A stretch of DNA of 26,843 nucleotides from an uncultured Chryseobacterium sp. (GCF_936933875.1 NZ_CAKZIK010000011.1:1-26843); one strand, 5' to 3'; numbered from the stretch's first letter, positions 15,266 to 22,473 are shown. Program-made: numbers and translations. The notes: generated by a model not told the origin, from the letters alone.

Positions 15266-16735
15266 TTATGTTCTTTTTTTATTTTTGCGTCTTTTTCTTA
15301 ACTCTTCTTCGGCAGGGTCTCTCCCTGTTCCTCCCGACGGTTTGGTGAATTGGAAAATCAGGTCGTCTATGGTTCTATCCAGTTCCTTGGAAAGATTTTC
15401 ATCTCTACTTTCCGGTGTCAATTCTTTGCTTGGATTGAGGAATTTTTGATAGGCATTCTCTCCAATTAAGTTTTCCAATGAACCCACATAATGCAGTTTG
15501 GAGTGGACGGCATAATATTTTCCATCTTCCGATTTTATGAGGTGGACATCCTTGTTATTCTGTGTTTCGACATAATCCTTTACCTCGTTTTTTATGGCGT
15601 TGAAAACCTCCCTGTTCTTTATTTTCTTAGACTCGAAAAGCATAAATTCTATTATAGCGTTTTCGGGATTCTGGCGTTTCAGATGCTCCATTAATATTTG
15701 TTTTGAAAAACTGTCCGCCAGATTATAGTCCTTTAGACTTTCAAAAAGTTTCTTGTCAATTTTCTCATCGGTCATCTCAAACAGGTCGTCCATCTTCATG
15801 ATCTCACTTCCCTTGAACACCTTTCCCGATTTGTGATCGATGATGCTGTATCCGAAGGGTTTCTGTCCGTCCTTGTGGTGGAAGACCACATCCAGTCCGA
15901 AGATGTCCCGCAATTTTTTCTGGAGCTCGCTCTCGAACTCTATCTTGGGTTTCCAATGGTCCCTGTGCCTTTCTTCCGGTAGCAGTGATTCCTGCGCCCT
16001 TCTGTCCTCTACCTTGAAGACTTTATTGGAACAGAGGTCTTTGTATTTGCTCAAAATGGCTTTCAACTGCCTCTTTCGTCCGTTATCCGAATTGGGGGTA
16101 AAACTGATTTGGTTGCCGTAGATGGTTTTAAGTTTTACCCCGTTCTTCAGAATGGAAAAGTCATTTTCATCATTTGTGTCTTTAGTTAGTTTGAACCCGC
16201 TTCTTTCAAGCAAAAGCTCCAGTTGAGTGATGGAGTTGAATTGGTAGTTCAGCAGTTTCTCCAATTTTTCTTCGGAACTTACTCCGTATCGTTTTTCTAG
16301 TGTATCTGCCAATGCTTTTTGGGCTTTCAAGCGTTCGTAACTGTCGTTGATTTTCTTTCCGGTCTGCTTGTCAACCCTTGTGGAGACGATATGGACGTGG
16401 TTGTTCTCGGTGTCGCTGTGGTAAACAACTATGAACGGCTGTTTTCCGTAGCCCATTTCCTGCATGAAGTCTTTGGCGATTTCGGTGATTTCTTCCTTGC
16501 CATGATTCTGATATTTTGCAGAAATGACGGCGTGGAACTGTGGTTTCTTTACCTTCTCATTTTTTGAAATGGATTTGAAGTAGTCCCGAACCTGCTCCGG
16601 ACTGCTTTCCCCATTGATGAAGGAGGGAAAGTTTTTCATCAGCATCAGTTCTCCTGTTCCTTTCTCCATCTTTTTGTCGTTGTACTGAACGCCGTGAAAA
16701 TCCGAGCCTGAAGCAGGAATAATCTTGACAATCAT
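15266..16735 (-). CDS. mobB: Relaxase / mobilization nuclease MobB
   Basis: A 489-residue relaxase. The N-terminal nuclease domain has the metal-binding histidines in HSDTENNHVHIV (H106, H113, H115), preceded by QFHAVISAKYQ; Tyr18 in HGVQYND is the best candidate for the catalytic tyrosine that attaches to DNA. The remaining 300 residues are charged and helical and end in a basic tail (RKRRKNKKRT) typical of DNA-binding or secretion tails. Relaxases nick oriT and pilot the strand to the coupling protein. It overlaps mobA by four bases (ATGA), a clear sign of coupled translation, and its stop is 2 bp from the ParA start. Confidence 0.92.
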   Translation of the reverse strand: MIVKIIPASGSDFHGVQYNDKKMEKGTGELMLMKNFPSFINGESSPEQVRDYFKSISKNEKVKKPQFHAVISAKYQNHGKEEITEIAKDFMQEMGYGKQPFIVVYHSDTENNHVHIVSTRVDKQTGKKINDSYERLKAQKALADTLEKRYGVSSEEKLEKLLNYQFNSITQLELLLERSGFKLTKDTNDENDFSILKNGVKLKTIYGNQISFTPNSDNGRKRQLKAILSKYKDLCSNKVFKVEDRRAQESLLPEERHRDHWKPKIEFESELQKKLRDIFGLDVVFHHKDGQKPFGYSIIDHKSGKVFKGSEIMKMDDLFEMTDEKIDKKLFESLKDYNLADSFSKQILMEHLKRQNPENAIIEFMLFESKKIKNREVFNAIKNEVKDYVETQNNKDVHLIKSEDGKYYAVHSKLHYVGSLENLIGENAYQKFLNPSKELTPESRDENLSKELDRTIDDLIFQFTKPSGGTGRDPAEEELRKRRKNKKRT

Positions 16736-17082
16736 TTTGCGAGCATTTCATAGATCTTTTCGAAGATTTGGTTTTGCTGCTTCTTCAATTTGGCGATTTC
16801 TGAAAGCTTTGCGGTGAAGTTTTTCAGTTCTGATTCCGAAATAAACTTTTGTCCGTTTGCAATTTTCGCTACCTGGTTGATGTTGGTCTCTATCTTGATG
16901 AAGACGTTGTCTTGTTTTTCAATGAACGCCAGTATCTGTCTTCTTTCGTTGTCTAAAATTCTGTTCTCAACTGATGCCGTCAGTAAGTCGGTCAATGTGA
17001 GGTTTCTGTCTTTGCATATTTTTTTCCAGTCCTGTTTTTTGGTTTTGGATATTCTGAATTTTATGTAGTCTTCTTTTTCCAT
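16732..17082 (-). CDS. mobA: Mobilization accessory protein MobA (relaxosome, ribbon-helix-helix type)
   Basis: A 116-residue basic protein. The N-terminus (EDYIKFRISKTKKQDWKKICKDRNLTLTDLL) reads as a ribbon-helix-helix DNA-binding motif, and the C-terminal half (NINQVAKIANGQKFISESEL) matches the relaxosome accessory family that includes plasmid MobC proteins; in CTnDOT the equivalent gene is mobA. It should bind oriT and help the relaxase. It lies 23 bp after the secreted-protein gene, with an ATGA overlap to mobB. Family assignment is good; naming differs between element families. Confidence 0.82.
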   Translation of the reverse strand: MEKEDYIKFRISKTKKQDWKKICKDRNLTLTDLLTASVENRILDNERRQILAFIEKQDNVFIKIETNINQVAKIANGQKFISESELKNFTAKLSEIAKLKKQQNQIFEKIYEMLAK

Positions 17083-17105
17083 TAAGGACTTTGTTGAATC
17101 ATCAA

Positions 17106-17900
17106 TTAGGGCAGATAAGGCTTGATCCAGTTGGAATATCCTTGAACTTCTCCGTAGGTGTAGTAGGATGTGGACATTGCGTTTAGGGAGGTTTGCGGAA
17201 TCTGGATGCTGTAATTCTCCAGCAGGGCTGGAAAATATTGCGTGGAATTTTCCGTATGCAGTAAGACAATCTGGTTGGGAATGTATCCGATGTCGCTGTA
17301 GATGCTCGCAATGCTGATGAAGGCGTTTCCCGTAATCGGTGCGGAATCAGAAGACCTGTACATCTGAAACCATACATTTACAATTCCCTGTACTTTTCTG
17401 AACAAAACCGCTCCCTTTAGTCCTCCGAAATTTTTGGTTCCGATGGTGTAATATTTTGAGGAGGTAAGATAGGCGTGGCTATTTCCCGAATAGTTTACAG
17501 GGGCGGACCAAGTTGAAGTTGCTGTCAGTGCGGCGGTGCTGTTGGGATCGAAGGTGAGTACAATTCTGTATTCGACAGGCTGTTTCTCCTTTGCGAAATT
17601 CTGCCATACGTTGCCGTCAAAATAATACATTCCTGATTCTGAAATATTGATGACCTGCCCCGAAAGATTGGAAGCCGGAGCGGTGGCAAATACAACCGCA
17701 CCTTTTTTTGCCTGTGTGTAAAACTTGTTCGCCAACTGGTCGCCCGTTATCCTTGGAGGAATAATCCCGTCATGATGTGAGGTGTCGTTTGGTTTTCCTA
17801 CTACATCAAAAGTAGTTTCGGGTGTCTGTGTGTTTATTCCGACCTGCGCATTGAGGTTGATGGCAAAAAGTGTCAGGAGAACATAGAGGGTTGCTTTCAT
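17106..17900 (-). CDS. Secreted Chryseobacterium-type protein, first gene of the transfer operon
   Basis: A 264-residue protein with signal peptide MKATLYVLLTLFAINLNAQ and then VGINTQTPETTFDVVG, a start common to large families of secreted flavobacterial proteins. The middle block (HDGIIPPRITGDQLANK, GAVVFATAP, GMYYFDGNVWQNF) belongs to the same family. The last 150 residues are a beta-rich Ser/Thr/Tyr/Asn-rich domain of the type found in tail fibres and adhesins; the domain is not identified. It lies just behind the probable operon promoter and 23 bp before mobA, so it is expressed with the mating genes. Surface exposure is likely; a role in cell-cell contact is inference, and it may equally be unrelated cargo. 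Confidence 0.82.
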   Translation of the reverse strand: MKATLYVLLTLFAINLNAQVGINTQTPETTFDVVGKPNDTSHHDGIIPPRITGDQLANKFYTQAKKGAVVFATAPASNLSGQVINISESGMYYFDGNVWQNFAKEKQPVEYRIVLTFDPNSTAALTATSTWSAPVNYSGNSHAYLTSSKYYTIGTKNFGGLKGAVLFRKVQGIVNVWFQMYRSSDSAPITGNAFISIASIYSDIGYIPNQIVLLHTENSTQYFPALLENYSIQIPQTSLNAMSTSYYTYGEVQGYSNWIKPYLP

Positions 17901-17923
17901 TTTTTTGATTAAAATTTCTATTG

Positions 17924-17954
17924 CAAAATTGGGACATCAAATCCGTGAAAACAA
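17924..17954 (-). promoter_or_regulatory. Candidate Bacteroidetes promoter for the transfer operon
   Basis: On the minus strand, TTG (17952-17954) and CAATTTTG (17924-17931) are 20 bases apart and end 23 bases before the ATG at 17900. The Bacteroidetes consensus is TTG, about 19 bases, TAnnTTTG; the -7 box has one mismatch. It is the only promoter-like site seen ahead of the 17-kb gene run. Confidence 0.4.
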
Positions 17955-17980
17955 TAGTGTTCATGGGGCGTGGGCTAAAT

Positions 17981-18046
17981 AAGAACAATTTAGACGAGTT
18001 TAGATTCTCCGAAGATTAAAAAAGAATAATTTAGACGAGTTTAGAT
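17981..18046. repeat. Two tandem 25-bp direct repeats
   Basis: Copies at 17981-18005 and 18022-18046 share 24 of 25 bases (AAGAA-C/T-AATTTAGACG, then AGTTTAGAT) with a period of 41 bp. Two close copies beside an operon promoter suggest a protein-binding site such as a relaxosome, integrase or repressor site. Confidence 0.75.
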
Positions 18047-18097
18047 GCTTGAACCAGATTTGGTGATTAAAAAAAACAAGTTCCGCCGTTTTTTCCC

Positions 18098-18176
18098 CTT
18101 TTGCAAAAAGGCAAGACCGTCTTTGTCCCAAAACTTGAAAAGTTTGTGGGTACAAAGACACATCTTGCAACAAAAG
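18098..18176. repeat. 79-bp imperfect inverted repeat (long stem-loop)
   Basis: Arm one is 18098-18136 and arm two 18140-18176, with only GAA between. The inner part pairs as CTTTGTCCCAAAACTT against AAGTTTGTGGGTACAAAG (two one-base bulges); further out GCAAGACCGT pairs with ACACATCTTGC, and CTTTTGC with GCAACAAAAG. Long imperfect inverted repeats are typical of oriT regions but could also form a structured RNA. Confidence 0.65.
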
Positions 18177-18310
18177 TTTACTGATTTTTTTAGAGGTCTG
18201 AAAAGGTTCCTCGAATGGCTATTTTAGGGCTGTTTTGCGGTTTTTTATGAAAGAGTTGCTTTGGAAGGAAAAAAATACGGAAAACAGGCTGATTTAGGGT
18301 GTAACTTTTC

Positions 18311-18410
18311 TACCCACGTTTGCGAGTAGGATGTGGCTGATTTACGCAGGTTGCATGATAACCTGTAGCTAAATTACCCAACTTATTGAAAAAGATAAGT
18401 TTATTTGGTG
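18311..18410. repeat. 100-bp direct repeat, copy R1
   Basis: Aligned without gaps to R2 (18688-18787), 377 bp downstream, with 74 of 100 bases identical by hand count. Conserved blocks include GGATGTG, ATTTACGCAGGTTG, CCTGT and TGAAAAAGAT. CGCAGGTT can pair with AACCTGTAG to give a small hairpin. Confidence 0.65.
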
Positions 18411-18687
18411 CAGGTTTTGAAGGAAGGTGTGTCTTTTTATCATTGAAATTTTTGTCAGAATGCTTATCGTTTAGGAAAATGAGGATGGGTCTGTTTTACA
18501 CTGGTTAATTCTGAACCTGGGTCTTTTTTTCGCAGGTGGTTTATTTAGGAGTGCGTATTTTACCAGAAGATTTGGACGATTTACGAGGACTGAAAAATTC
18601 TGTAGATGATTTTTTTTCAGATTTTTAGCATTGGTTTATCTTGGAATTAAAAATAATGAAAAAGATTCTCTTGGAAATCGGCTTTTT

Positions 18688-18787
18688 TACGCGGCTTTGT
18701 GATTGGGATGTGCCCAATTTACGCAGGTTGAAAAATTGCCTGTGGTTAAATCAGGCAGGTTTTTGAAAAAGATGACTTTATTTGTTG
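18688..18787. repeat. 100-bp direct repeat, copy R2
   Basis: Partner of R1. The same hairpin position is kept, with CGCAGG pairing with CCTGTG. A third, poorer relative lies near 18579 (ATTTACGAGGACTGAAAAATT). R2 ends within about 10-15 bases of the point where homology to a restriction gene begins, so it may mark the end of a mobile element. Confidence 0.65.
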
Positions 18788-18803
18788 AGAATTTGCACTA
18801 ATA

Positions 18804-20102
18804 ATGCACGGAAATTCCACAAAAAAAGAATCTGCACCAGATGGAAGCCTCGATCAAAATGTTTTTGACATTATGCAGGGCGTTTCAATTAATATTTTTA
18901 TTAAAACGGGAAAGAAAAAAGAAGAAGATTTAGGTGAAGTCTTTCATTACGATTTATTCGGCAAAAGAGAATTAAAATATAACTTCCTTTTAGATAACGA
19001 ATTTAAAAAGCTTGATTATAAAAAAGTTGAAATTTCTTCACCAAATTACTATTTCGTTCCAAAAAATCTTACGGATGAAAACGATTACTTTCAAGGGTTC
19101 TATTTACCAGATTTAATGCCGTTCAAAACAAGTGGAATTAAGACGCACGATGATAAAAACTTAGTCTCAATAAATGCTAGAAAATTATCTGAGAATCTCT
19201 TAGGATTAAACATTGCTATTCAAAACGATAAGATTCAAAAATATTTATATCGTCCTTTTGAAAATCAGTTTATTTATTACGATACAAAACTTTTAGGAAG
19301 AGCAAGAGAAAAGACTATTTACCATTTAAAACAAGACAATTTAGGTTTGATTTTAGTTTCTGAACCCCAGGTAGCAAATATTCTTTTTTTTGATAGTATA
19401 TTTATTACCAATCGAATGACTGACACAAATATGTTTAGGCGTGGTGGCCCATCAACTTTTCCCTTATACCTTTACCCAGAAACCTCTATTGAAGGTGATT
19501 CCGAAAGAATTCCGAACCTCAATATGGAAATCGTGGAGAACATGGCTACAAATTTAGGTTTACATTTCTCTCCTGAAAGACCGGACTATTCGCAGCAAAC
19601 TGAGGAAGACGGCCTATTTTATCCCGAAGATATTTTGGATTACATCTATGCCGTGCTGCACTCGCCAAGTTACCGCGAGAAATATAAAGAATTCCTAAAG
19701 ATCGACTTCCCAAGAGTGCCTTATCCGAAAGATGCAGAAACTTTTTTCAAGTTGGTAAACTTAGGACGGGAAATTCGGGAGATTCATCTTTTGGAAAGTC
19801 CTGTGGTTGAAAATTACATCACCCAATATCCCGAAGATGGTGATAATGTGGTGGATAAGCCTGTTTATAAAGATGGCAGGGTGTACATCAATTCTTCTCA
19901 ATATTTTGAAAGCGTACCGGAAGTGGCTTGGAATTTCTACATCGGGGGCTACCAACCCGCCCAAAAATGGCTGAAAGACCGCAAAGGAAGAACATTAGAT
20001 TTCGATGACATCCTGCATTACCAAAAAATCATCGTGGCTTTAGCGGAAACGAATAGGCTGATGAAAGAGGTGGATGGGGTGATGGAAGAAAATAAATTAT
20101 AA
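18804..20102 (+). CDS. Type ISP restriction-modification enzyme, C-terminal part only (5'-truncated remnant)
   Basis: A 432-residue frame matching the end of long type ISP (LlaBIII-like) enzymes, single polypeptides with nuclease, helicase, methyltransferase and target-recognition parts. It begins in the middle of the methyltransferase region (MHGNSTKKESAPDGSLDQNVFD), where complete proteins have a similar LHGN-x2-KKE stretch, and continues through the target-recognition part to LDFDDILHYQKIIVALAET. The nuclease, helicase and NPPY motif expected upstream are absent; an in-frame TGA at 18786-18788 closes the frame. The fragment should have no restriction or methylation activity. Bases before about 19500 are more AT-rich than those after, a mosaic look expected for exchanged recognition domains. 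The ATPase fragment follows after 9 bp. Confidence 0.8.
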   Translation: MHGNSTKKESAPDGSLDQNVFDIMQGVSINIFIKTGKKKEEDLGEVFHYDLFGKRELKYNFLLDNEFKKLDYKKVEISSPNYYFVPKNLTDENDYFQGFYLPDLMPFKTSGIKTHDDKNLVSINARKLSENLLGLNIAIQNDKIQKYLYRPFENQFIYYDTKLLGRAREKTIYHLKQDNLGLILVSEPQVANILFFDSIFITNRMTDTNMFRRGGPSTFPLYLYPETSIEGDSERIPNLNMEIVENMATNLGLHFSPERPDYSQQTEEDGLFYPEDILDYIYAVLHSPSYREKYKEFLKIDFPRVPYPKDAETFFKLVNLGREIREIHLLESPVVENYITQYPEDGDNVVDKPVYKDGRVYINSSQYFESVPEVAWNFYIGGYQPAQKWLKDRKGRTLDFDDILHYQKIIVALAETNRLMKEVDGVMEENKL

Positions 20103-20111
20103 TTCTTTATT

Positions 20112-20414
20112 ATGTTGCTAAGGATAAATAAATTGAAAAACTTTGGTGTTTATCAAAATTTCGACTGGGGAAGTCTTGACGATTTCAAAAATAAAAATCT
20201 AATTTATGGCTGGAATTATTCAGGCAAGACTACAATATCAAAACTTTTCCAAATATTAGAATATAGGTACAAAAACATATGTTTTCCTCGTGCTGAATTT
20301 GAAATCGCAGAAGGGCGAGAAGGCTTACCAACAAAGATTTTCACCCAAGATACAATTAATACATTTCCATTTACAGTTAAGGTATTTAATAGTGAATATT
20401 TTAATAAAGCTTAA
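20112..20414 (+). pseudogene. N-terminal fragment of an AAA-type (AAA_13-like) ATPase
   Basis: A 100-residue frame that starts like a complete large ATPase (MLLRINKLKNFGVYQNFDWG) with Walker A GWNYSGKTT at 33-41, and then stops after VFNSEYFNKA. The stretch FTQDTINTFPFTVKVFNSEYF is typical of AAA_13 proteins such as RloC-like nucleases and abortive-infection ATPases, which run to 700 residues or more; all of the coiled coil, signature motif and Walker B are missing. The sequence passes straight into the promoter region of the next cluster, indicating a deletion. It lies 9 bp after the restriction-enzyme remnant, so both probably belonged to one defence operon. Confidence 0.72.
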
Positions 20415-20424
20415 AAATTCATAG

Positions 20425-20455
20425 TTTCAGTACATAAAATACGAATTTCGGTACA
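20425..20455 (+). promoter_or_regulatory. Twice-repeated operator-like motif upstream of the peroxidase cluster
   Basis: TTTCAGTACA (20425-20434) and TTTCGGTACA (20446-20455) are direct repeats with starts exactly 21 bp apart, two helical turns. Each is followed by T-A/T-A. They lie about 100-127 bp before the first start codon. The spacing suits a regulator binding one face of the DNA, as AraC-type activators do. The regulator is not in the window. Confidence 0.45.
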
Positions 20456-20476
20456 TTACGATAGATTGCTATGGCA

Positions 20477-20485
20477 TAACATTTG
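20477..20485 (+). promoter_or_regulatory. Weak candidate -7 element for the peroxidase cluster
   Basis: TAACATTTG resembles the Bacteroidetes TAnnTTTG box but has one extra base, and no TTG stands at the usual upstream distance. It lies just downstream of the repeated operator-like motif, as expected if an activator were needed. About 65 bp of 5' leader would precede the first gene. Confidence 0.25.
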
Positions 20486-20551
20486 TAAAATTCTCCTCAA
20501 AATTATTGTTGATTTACAAAATAATATAAATCATTAATCAAAATCTAAATT

Positions 20552-21103
20552 ATGAGTTTTATAGACAAAGTAAAATTGGCTGCCCAGCTAGCAAAGGCGA
20601 ATTTCAGTGAAGGTATCGATGATGGTTACGACCATTCCACTACATCTGCCGGAAAAAAAGGGTTAAGATCCGGTCGTGTATCTGAGTTAACTGCGATGGC
20701 AGACCTAAAACCCGGAGGTGCAGAAAATCTCAAAACCATAATGGAAATTGCAGGCGGAGATCTGAAAGGTGCAACCAAAGTAGGAACGCTGCATGATCTT
20801 CGTATAGTTTTGTTTGATAACGATACCAAGATTCTTTTCTGCACGGCTTACGATGGTGATTGGGATGCTTATATTGATGATTTCGCCACAAAAATTCCGC
20901 AGCTGATGGACATCATTTTTGGGAATGTAGAAGGCTGGCCAGGCATAAAAAACCCGAGTGTAAAACAGTTCATTCTCGACCATCAGATTACCGCGACAGG
21001 TTGGTATGTAGGTGTTCCGCATCTTACGGTGAATGATATAAGGAGAAATGATAAAATCATTAAAGGACTGAATAAGGCAATTGACGAAGCAAATAAAATC
21101 TAA
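20552..21103 (+). CDS. Uncharacterised protein, probably a peroxidase-associated ferredoxin-fold protein
   Basis: A 183-residue soluble protein without signal peptide. Residues 1-50 are helical and polar; from about 52 on the sequence alternates strands and helices: GTLHDLRIVLFDNDTKILFC, YDGDWDAYIDDFA, then FGNVEGWPG and ITATGWYVGVPHLTVNDI. This resembles half of a dimeric alpha-beta barrel, the fold of DyP peroxidases, and similar blocks (L-H-x-x-R-x-V then Y-D-G-x-W-D-x-Y-x-D-D) are remembered from proteins encoded beside heme peroxidases. No heme-ligand His can be named with confidence. It is 3 bp from the DyP gene, so it is probably a partner protein or a non-heme relative. The function is unknown. 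Confidence 0.7.
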   Translation: MSFIDKVKLAAQLAKANFSEGIDDGYDHSTTSAGKKGLRSGRVSELTAMADLKPGGAENLKTIMEIAGGDLKGATKVGTLHDLRIVLFDNDTKILFCTAYDGDWDAYIDDFATKIPQLMDIIFGNVEGWPGIKNPSVKQFILDHQITATGWYVGVPHLTVNDIRRNDKIIKGLNKAIDEANKI

Positions 21104-21106
21104 TCT

Positions 21107-22465
21107 ATGGCACTGGAATTTTTAAAGCGGATTTTTAATCCCAATAAAGTAGAAATTGAGCTGAATGAAATACAGGCCTTAATTCTCAGAAGCCGACCGA
21201 TTCCATATTACGGAACAGTGGCTATTATTGAAATCAAAGATGCTGTGGCAGCCAGACAAATGCTCCAAAAACTTTTGCCGATTGTGAGTTCTGCGGAAGA
21301 ATGGCATAAGAATGAAGGCGCATCGGTTACTTTGACATTCACTTATAAAGGTCTAGAAAAAATCGGTGTTCCTCAAGAGTCACTCGATACTTTTCCCGAA
21401 TCCTTCAAGGAAGGAATGGCAGAACGTTCCCGGTTTCTTTATGACATTGGAGTCAATGACCCTAAAAACTGGGAAAAGGTTTTTAGAAGATCACATATTC
21501 ACATCGCGGCGGCAATTATCGCCAACAATGAAGAGGCGTGGAAAAGCAAGCTGGAGGAATTTCGTTCTAAATTGGCGAATAACAGCGGCGTAGAAGTAAT
21601 AATGAGCCACGATTTCGCAGTATCTGAAGAGGTTAAAAATGTATTCGGATTCAGGGATGGCATCAGTAATCCGGAGATTGAAGGCAGTGGGATAGATGTG
21701 CCGCCCGGATTTGATCGTCCACTTAAAGCAGGCGAATTTATAATGGGCTATCCTGGAGAAGCAGGCTTCATAAAGCCATTTCCACAACCTGAAGTTTTAG
21801 GAAAGAACGGTTCTTTTATGGTTTTCAGAAAGTACCAGAGCCAAGTGGCAGAATTTAATCAATTCGTTAAAGAAAATTCTTCTTCGCCGGAAGAGGGAGA
21901 GCTCTTGGCTGCTAAAATGGTAGGTCGCTGGCGAAGTGGTGCACCTTTGGTTTTAGCTCCTGAAAAGGATGATAAATCGCTAGGAGATGATATGCAAAAA
22001 AACAATGATTTTTCTTTCAAGAATGATGAGTACGGTAAAAAGTGTCCGTTCAGTTCGCATATCCGCAGGATGAACCCAAGAGATTCCAAATCTTTTGTTT
22101 TGGAGGATGAACGTTTGCACAGGATCATCAGAAAAAGTGTAACTTTTGGCGACATTGTTCCGCCGGAGGTAACCAAAAATGACGGTAAGGAACGTGGACA
22201 GTATTTTATTGGCATTAGTGCCGATGCAATGGGAACACTGGAATTTCTTCAAAAACAATGGGCAAACGATGGTAACGCCCAAAATCTGGGAACAGAAAAA
22301 GATCCTATGATTGGTGTACAGGACGAAGACGCACTATTTTCTGTACCTGGAGAACCCCTCATCAAAAGATACCGTGGTTTGCAGACCTACAACATCGTAA
22401 AAGGCGGCGAATATTGTTTTATCCCAAGCATTTCTGCTTTAAAATGGATTAGCGAATTAAAATAA
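21107..22465 (+). CDS. DyP-type heme peroxidase
   Basis: A 452-residue dye-decolourising peroxidase. The diagnostic GxxDG motif is present as GFRDG (181-185), supplying the distal Asp184. The proximal heme ligand is His318 in SSHIRRMNPRD, and the distal Arg is probably R363 in RGQYFIGIS. DyPs use hydrogen peroxide to oxidise dyes, phenols and other substrates at heme. There is no signal or twin-arginine peptide, so it is cytoplasmic unless carried in an encapsulin; no encapsulin gene is visible. The length of about 450 residues is above that of the small bacterial classes and suits the longer classes. It starts 3 bp after the preceding gene and ends 8 bp before the catalase-like gene. Confidence 0.93.
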   Translation: MALEFLKRIFNPNKVEIELNEIQALILRSRPIPYYGTVAIIEIKDAVAARQMLQKLLPIVSSAEEWHKNEGASVTLTFTYKGLEKIGVPQESLDTFPESFKEGMAERSRFLYDIGVNDPKNWEKVFRRSHIHIAAAIIANNEEAWKSKLEEFRSKLANNSGVEVIMSHDFAVSEEVKNVFGFRDGISNPEIEGSGIDVPPGFDRPLKAGEFIMGYPGEAGFIKPFPQPEVLGKNGSFMVFRKYQSQVAEFNQFVKENSSSPEEGELLAAKMVGRWRSGAPLVLAPEKDDKSLGDDMQKNNDFSFKNDEYGKKCPFSSHIRRMNPRDSKSFVLEDERLHRIIRKSVTFGDIVPPEVTKNDGKERGQYFIGISADAMGTLEFLQKQWANDGNAQNLGTEKDPMIGVQDEDALFSVPGEPLIKRYRGLQTYNIVKGGEYCFIPSISALKWISELK

Positions 22466-22473
22466 AAAGCACT

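Larger units (their letters stand above)
17901..18803. other. Gene-free region with repeats and hairpins; candidate oriT or element end
   Basis: About 900 bp with stops in all frames and no credible gene. It contains a probable minus-strand promoter next to the operon, two 25-bp tandem repeats (17981-18046), a 79-bp imperfect inverted repeat (18098-18176) and two 100-bp direct repeats (from 18311 and 18688). Short blocks of the type ATTTA-C/G-G/A-C recur throughout. It lies upstream of the mob genes, where related elements carry oriT, and ends where a restriction gene is cut off. No nick site was recognised. Confidence 0.6.

Noticed and set aside
17981..18046. Possible CRISPR array
   Set aside because: Only two repeat units, with a 16-bp spacer and no cas genes or further units.
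18045..18227. 60-codon plus-strand frame in the gene-free region
   Set aside because: Most of it is the two arms of the inverted repeat, with Lys/Phe-rich composition and no family likeness.
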